The position numbers and the translations under genes were made by a program. Under the pieces are notes generated by a model. The model did not search any database, was not told the origin of the DNA, and was given only the letters and a program-made list of their open reading frames with translations. From Paragonimus westermani (lineage: Eukaryota; Platyhelminthes; Trematoda; Plagiorchiida; Troglotrematidae), in NCBI GenBank assembly GCA_008508345.1, contig QNGE01000943.1:62001-126000 (forward strand): a stretch of 64,000 nt of DNA, written 5' to 3'. Positions 57,601 to 64,000 of this stretch are shown here, piece after piece (positions within the stretch are counted from its first letter, which is position 1; each line of letters starts with the position of its first letter).

Positions 57601-60378
57601 AGAAACAGTTGGGTACAATATGAGAAAGAGTAGGCCATCTGCAAAACAGTTGCTCCTAAACGAATTTCACTGGCTCATTTTATAATCTGTCGTTGCTTTG
57701 CATATTGATCAGCACAAACGAACCACAGTTAGGTTTTGGGCCAAAACGATAGCCTTGTTCTGTGGTTCAGAACATGTTACGTAGAACATGGTGAATGTAG
57801 CTAGTGTCCACATTTAACGTAAACACATTAGATGTGGAAGGTACAAATATACGTCGACAACAAGGAGCCGAAAATTAGTTTCAGTTTTCAGATACCACAA
57901 CCGATGCTGCAACAGTAACTGAGGCATTTAGCACATCATAACAAATTTAATGCGTGTAAGGTGGTTTATCAATGAGATCGGCAGCAATACACCCGCAGTT
58001 CAGGTATTCATAAAAATTTTCAGAGCTGTACCGGAAGCAGCTTTACATCAAACTGTCGTCATTCTCTGCAGTTCATACTAATGTTTAAATGGCATATAAC
58101 TGGAAAATGACCGGGGTTTGAGGATAACAGGACGAAAAACCATAAACAACTCGCGAAACCTATCAGAATAACCGTAAACAATAAGCACTAGCATTCTCGT
58201 GAGCCCTAGACAACCGCCCGACCTCCTTGTAGTGTTCCTCGTTATGCGCTACTGACCAACCTTATTGAGTAAGTAATGCAACCAAATAACGGTAACATTT
58301 CCGTAAAGCCTCCATTAACGAACCACGTGGGACACAAAACCTTCAGATCAGTGGGTGAACGCGGTCAACAATGCTTAATCTACTGGTTGTAGCCTCTGTA
58401 TATCTACCCCAAAATCATCACAGCCAACTGGTTGACAGATTGACAAAAATGCTTGGCGTAACAGATGAATAGGTGGTATTTTCAACATCTAACACAATCG
58501 CCTAACGATATGCTTGGGCGTCTATGCAATCAAAAGAGCTCCGTGGGGGTCAGCATTGACAGCGGAAAAAGACGTACAACTATAGGGAAGTTGGTAAATA
58601 ATACAATCGCATTTGAAGATTTAGAAATTTACTTGTAAGTTAGATAACTACCCCCCCCCCATGAATGACAAACGAAAACGAAGTTATGAGAAAAACCAGT
58701 AGGGGCGATGCTCACTGGAAATAGTTGAGGCTAAAAAGTGCCAGCCAAATTTAGCCTCTGACTTTTGCATTGGAGTGTTTACGACTGATTGGCTGCCAGA
58801 TGAGAAAGAGAGAGGTTGCTGTACCCACACCCGAACACGTGACCGTGTGTTCGGTAGTCTGGCAGGGTTAATAATAGCTTGCCATAAGATCAAATTAAAA
58901 GCTTACACACTGCAGTCACCTCGATCGCGGCAAATCAGGCCAGAGACCATAAGACCTAACACAGACTGGATATCATGAGTGGACATATTGTTGTATCTGA
59001 CACTGCTACGAAAGGTTAGATTGTTGCTGAATAATTCACGTACTGGGCACGAATACACTATATCAAAAGTTACCCCTTTACATGCAGTTACTGTTCCAAC
59101 TGCTTTTCAATAACAGTGTTTGACATCAAACACTAACCACAAAGTTTAAGATTGTCAAGCGCATTATGATTCCAGAGTTAGGAGAACAATCGCTAAAGTG
59201 TAAGTATCCAATACCGCAATATAGGGTAAAAACCGTTAATGTGCAAAGTTAGCGTTCGGTTTTGTCGCAAAACGGAGTGATAAAATTGGACACTTTATAC
59301 TTGGCCGAATTCAGATGGACGCCTGAAAGTCACACTCAAATGAATGCATCAGAATTCCAATGTAACTGTAGTTTATCGTTTTAAGAAACCGGATGTTCAT
59401 CTCGCGTAAGAGACACGTTTCATTAATGAGCCTAACACATTTCACATGACAGGTACACATACAGTGCAAAAAGAAACGTCGCCGGATGTCCGTGCACGCT
59501 GTCTTAGTAAAGCATAACGCTCGACCAATGAACTGCACTTGAAATATCCATTCTTAAACTGTTTCACACAAATCGCCGACGTATTTCTATCAGAATGAAA
59601 CGATCGATTACTAACTAACCAAGAGGGTTAATTGCATTCATTTGAATGTGCTTGAAGCCTAGGGGAAGTTAAGAATGCATGCATGACATCATACGATTCG
59701 ATCATGAGAACAAACGAGGTAATTAACAAGCACGCTATTGTGCTCAATTCGATAATTTGTTGTCGGTTTAGTGTTTTGTAACACAAATACTCAGCATTTT
59801 GATGAGCCAGGGGAACCAATGGAGTGAAAATGAGAACGACCGGTTCACATAATCAACTAATCGTAGCATCCATTTTCTGACCATCGCATCCATTCTAGTG
59901 AGTTAGGATTTGTATAACTGAAAATATCTGGTAACACAAAGCTCGTTACTGTTTTAACGAGAGTATCTCGCTTTTAAGACTAAAATGCGATCTCGTTGGA
60001 GATTGTCCGTCATGCAACCGCATAAATTTGAACTTAAAAATAAAATTAATGAAAAAACTGGTTATTTCGTGACATTTCCTTTCAACTTAACAAACACTCA
60101 ATCCTGATCGGTTTCGCCCTCATTGGAATTCATGGGACAGAGGGAATGGTCTAACCACAAATCAAACCGACAACCTTTCACGTCACAAGCCAAACGTCAG
60201 AAACATTTACATCATCGGTCGACAGTACTTAATGCAAACTGTTAACCCAAGATGAAGGGCGTCCAGCAGGGTTAACAGTACGTCATACATCAACGAGTGG
60301 CAGAGCATTGTTGAAAGCACTTTGTAGAAACAAATAACAAAAACAGACGAGCAATTGCGAGCATAAATTAAAACTCAC

Positions 60379-60777
60379 GTGACTTCGAATAAGTATTCTG
60401 CACCCTCTCTTGTTTTCAGACGAAACACATTAGATTTCTTTACATAGTCCGTCGCTCGAGAGGCAAGAGCATGAGCGATTCGGATGGCGGTTTCAGGAGG
60501 TGGAATTGATGGGGGTACGAAAGTCGGACCACTTAGGAACGGAAAGGGCGGCGTTTGTGAAGGCAAGTTCAATGGAGGTACACTGAGAGATGTTGCCTCC
60601 GAAGGCGAACTAACGTCTCCGGCCGCATTGGTCGTGGAAGTAGGGCATACAGATTGAAGCGCAGGAGTGGCATTCGTTGAAGAATCGGTCATGCTTGCTT
60701 CTACGTTTGGCTTACTATCAATTGCGAAATTTTGTGAAGACATTTTTGCACCAAGGTCATCAGCTGAAGAGTCAGTG
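60379..60777 (-). CDS. Efa6: EFA6/PSD-type Arf6 GEF, first part of the PH domain with Ser/Thr/Pro-rich insertion
   Basis: An exon of 399 bases after acceptor cctgcttttcttcag, ending at donor GTGAGT. It starts with one base completing a codon and ends with two bases of the next. The last ~39 residues (AIRIAHALASRATDYVKKSN, then VFRLKTREGAEYLFEV) match the 'AI.IHHALAT.A.DY.K..HVF.L.TADWR..LFQ' strands of the PH domain in PSD/EFA6 proteins. PH domains of this family bind phosphatidylinositol 4,5-bisphosphate and hold the protein at the plasma membrane. The first ~90 residues are Ser/Thr/Pro-rich and have no counterpart in vertebrate PH domains; they would sit in a loop before the HALA helix region. 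An ATG at 60743 opens a long frame but is internal, because the frame continues to the splice acceptor. The Sec7 domain and the PH start should lie beyond the window. Confidence 0.7.
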
Positions 60778-63700
60778 CTGAAGAAAAGCAGGGAGAATAA
60801 TCAGACAATTGCTAAACGAGTAGGGACCTAGCACAAAATAACGAAGTAACCCTCAAGAAATAGTGCAAAAACAGTTCAAGAGAACTTTCAATGAAACCTA
60901 GAAAGTGCTTAGAAGCTCTCGTAATAGTTTGTATCGCGTGCCACTTCAAAAATGATGTTCGTTTCAGGGTTTCCTTACATCTCAAACAGGATGGGAAACA
61001 GCCTAACTACTGAAGGCGCTAGTTGGTTGAGTATCCCAATAGACCTGGAAAACAGAGAACAACAAAGTAATGGGAGTTGTTCTGAAAGTGTCCAGTATGC
61101 AAATAAATGTACTTACAGTGTGGTCACCCTTGATTACAGGTTTACTTATGAAGCACATGAACTCAGATAAGCTGTGTTCCGTGGTAGCGTCTACACCCAA
61201 TTATACGGTTGCGGGTTCGTGTGCAAGTTACACTGACCGTCCTCAACAAGGTTTCGTTAGTCTAGCAATATCGCATGGCGATGGGTAACAAAGCTGACGG
61301 CCTTTGAAGGCATCTGTTCGAACTTCCGAAAGGCAAATGTGAATAAAAGCAATCAGCACTACAGCTGAATTATCTATCCGTTCGATCAGGAATGAGGTCA
61401 CATAACGGCGTGACTGAACTGCACATGGCAGAGCACTACATTTACAGTGTTTAACAGAACAATCAAACTCGCAATACCGAAGTGACGCATAGAGAATTTG
61501 GTGGAGATTTAGTTACACCTATAGCTTTAGAGGATTGTCTGCCTGCACACGAACATAATGTTATCATAAACAGCATAAACCGGAAAAAAGAGGCTCTGTG
61601 GGATTTTACGAAAGCAACGGTGCCGGGGACGAGGCGCACGCTCGGAGGCCCCGTGATCATTAACCAAACACGCTTGGGCAGCTTGAAAGCATGTAGCCTA
61701 AACTTAACCTCATTTTCACTAACTAGTGTGGATTTCAGAGCCGAGGCAAGAAGAATGGCTCGCATTCTGAAAGTAAGATGTCATCCACAAAGCATTCAGC
61801 TTCTGGCATGTAATTATGGTTTGAACGGGTTAGGTAATAGGGTTTGCGGTCGTGGTCAGTGATTCGAAAGCATGACCAACTGGTTTTCCCAATCAGAAGC
61901 GTAAAGTTAAAATACGGTGACCGTATAATTATCCCCTAATCCTCCACATACTTACAGACGGGTGTCTCACGTCATTACGCGGCGACGAAGCGAGTCGATA
62001 ACGTACAGAGGTGGGGATAGAAACAACAGAGTTGTTTCAGTGATGAGAATCCGACGTCACATTTGTTTTCATAACTAATGTCTACACGGAGGCCACAATT
62101 AAAGACTTTAAAAGTCACGCCATCCATGAAGTTACCTAGAAATGTAGTTTATGTAAAGTACTCATTGGGTAAGTGAATTGCTGACCATCTAATGGACTGG
62201 ATAAACAGACAGTTCACCGGTCCACACCAATTACCGCCAAGAAGGCCAGAAGTGAACAGTCGAAAGATGAATGACACACACCAAAACGGCTTTGCTTGTG
62301 TGTGGATTTACCGAGCGGAGAAGGCTGTTAGCATGAGATTAGCCGGTTACACACACGTCGGTTGGCTTGCGGTTCCGTTATAGGCGAAAACGTTTATAAG
62401 GCCGAATTTGGTCTGACGTAATAATTCTCGGGTATTTGTTGTCCACGGACCAACTGAGTTTTATTTACTTACGGTTCCCGCTTATAACAGTCACTGTTGG
62501 TTGTGAAAGAAAGATGGTCAATCAGTGGCACAGGTCATTCGCAAAAATAATAAATATTGTTAGCATGCATAATACGAGTATGGCGTGTATCATATACGAC
62601 GAGAATACTGCCATAAAAATTATCACCTCATTTACTGAGGTCCTCAGGGTTGATGCAAGCTAGCAACCTTTGAATATCTGAATGCGGTGTCGTTCGCTAT
62701 AACCACGGAGCAACGCTATTCGTAATGCCAAGATGGTTGTAAGCCTTGGACAATATGAGAGAAACTCGACTGCAGCCACATTCAGCTAAGCAAAAAGGTA
62801 GAAAATTCCACATAAAATTGATTTGACTGCCGGCCAATTTACAGAAATACACCAAGAAAGTATCAATCAATCTAAGAGTTCTGTATGGTCATTTCGACTT
62901 AAGCTTGTGCCGTAAAATTACTCCACAGGCCAACAAGACGTGCTAGCAATGCGTTACCACCTTCGACGGTATGTATGCCGGAATAAATCAACGCCTAACC
63001 TGAGGTTTTCATCCCTAATATACCGCTTAATGGCGATTGCACAGTATTATACAAATCATACGAATGTTCGGCGTACATATGTAGATTGTCACTATGTAAG
63101 TCTGTCAAAATTTGTCACACAAGAAAAGTGCCAAGTTCGTGAAACCCAATGTCACTCCGGAATAGGCTGAGTTCCTGGAAGCAAGTACCGATAACCTCAT
63201 TGCAATGTGTAGAACTTTTCATGACTTTGTGTATAACAAATTAAAACTTCTGAAGAAGTTTGACAGATAAAATATGTCGTACTTAGTAGCAATACTCTGA
63301 TTGCCAAGTTGTTCAACGCTTAGGAACAACGCAAAACTATGCCAAAATATTCAACATGGCAGAGGGAACGCCTATTTACTTTTCTTGTTGAGAAATGTAA
63401 GTCAAATCCGTATTTGAGTGCAATTTCAGCGGGCTCAAACTGGCTAAACTGAGGTTCTCATGTTTTATAGTTGAGTCAGACTAAACACGCTGAAAGCCAT
63501 CGGTCTGATTGATAGTAGTTTGGCTCGCAGCATGTGAGCTATCGATTCCAATTTCGACCCGAGTCATCATCATACACAGCAATACATCAGTGATTCTCAC
63601 TAACTAACCCGAGTAACTGAGCCTAGTAAATCCATAGAAAAACGGAACCGGGACTAGGCGGATTGTCACACTGAGAACGATCACTATGACCCAATGTACA

Positions 63701-64000
63701 TCATTCTAAAATCACTGGTTTCACAGTTGTGTACAAAACGCAAACGCTGCTATCAATTGACTAACGCATCGACTTCCCATGTGTGTCATCGCGTCGTAGA
63801 GTTACATCTGGTCAATCGTGTGACAAGTTCATCGCAGTCATATCGACTAGCATCGACTAACTTCGTTTATATTCAATCGCGCACACCGCTTATGCGTCGA
63901 TAAATTGCATGCTAAAACCACCAATATAACAACCACATATTCACTACATTCTGAAGTAAAAGCGCAACAAACACTCTATCAGTTCGTCGGTAACACAAAC
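60778..64000 (-). other. upstream intron of the EFA6-type gene; no further exon recognised
   Basis: The next upstream exon should encode the start of the PH domain (basic residues and a G-W-K-x-x-x-x-x-L pattern). I do not find it. A minus-strand frame at 61463-61765 (100 codons) follows a good acceptor (catcttactttcag, about 61770) and a GC-rich stretch but matches nothing I know. A short dispersed-repeat fragment (agcaatacatcagtgattctcac) lies at 63560-63605. Confidence 0.45.

Larger units (their letters stand above)
36219..60378 (-). other. 24-kb intron region of the EFA6-type gene
   Basis: This lies between the PH-domain exon and the coiled-coil exon. The upstream exon ends after two bases of a codon and the downstream exon starts in phase 0. 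One or more small exons with total length of 3n+1 must therefore lie here, coding for the second half of the PH domain and the linker. I searched the minus strand by eye for the conserved M-x-x-W and W-I-x-x-(I/L)-N pattern and found no convincing exon. The region contains SINE relics, a gypsy RT relic, a non-LTR relic, a dispersed repeat and a second Mag-type LTR element. Confidence 0.6.

Noticed and set aside
58651..58660. C10 run as a regulatory site
   Set aside because: A simple homopolymer without context.

Overview
The window looks like repeat-rich, intron-dominated nuclear DNA of a digenean trematode (flatworm). The reasons are a CsRn1/Boudicca-like Ty3/gypsy relic, Mag-type Ty3/gypsy elements, Penelope-like and several non-LTR relics, a tRNA-derived SINE, AT-leaning composition and long introns. 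The species cannot be fixed from the sequence. There are no bacterial-type operons, rRNA genes or CRISPR arrays.

Layout. 1-8.1 kb (+ strand) is a graveyard of retroelements: a CR1/Jockey-like relic, then a decayed CsRn1-like gypsy element (gag, RT/RNase H, integrase) split by a SINE, a SINE-tail inverted repeat and a second non-LTR fragment. 8.26-19.46 kb holds the same ~5 kb sequence twice around a 729-base N gap; the geometry looks like two haplotypes placed in tandem by the assembler. Each copy carries a ~950-bp TIR element, a SINE, a palindrome and Penelope-like tails. 22.95-28.9 kb has a young Mag-type LTR retrotransposon (23147-27926, minus) with a full-length gag-pol ORF, flanked by two Penelope-like fragments in head-to-head orientation.

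32.6-60.8 kb contains the only host gene I can name: three minus-strand exons of an EFA6/PSD-type Arf6 exchange factor. They are the N-terminal part of a PH domain (60379-60777), the coiled-coil start (35712-36218) and the C-terminal exon with stop (32641-33561). The exons join in compatible phases except for one missing piece, the second half of the PH domain, which should lie in the 24-kb intron. The Sec7 domain should lie beyond position 64000. The intron carries SINE relics, a gypsy RT relic, a non-LTR relic and a second Mag-type LTR element (52825-57530, minus) with a perfect 5-bp target duplication but a broken coding region.

Functionally the window is one membrane-traffic gene stretched by at least six families of mobile DNA. 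The points most worth following are the low-complexity insertion in the EFA6 PH domain, the intact Mag element whose tRNA-Ser-like primer site overlaps its start codon, the head-to-head Penelope arrangement around it, and the probable false duplication.
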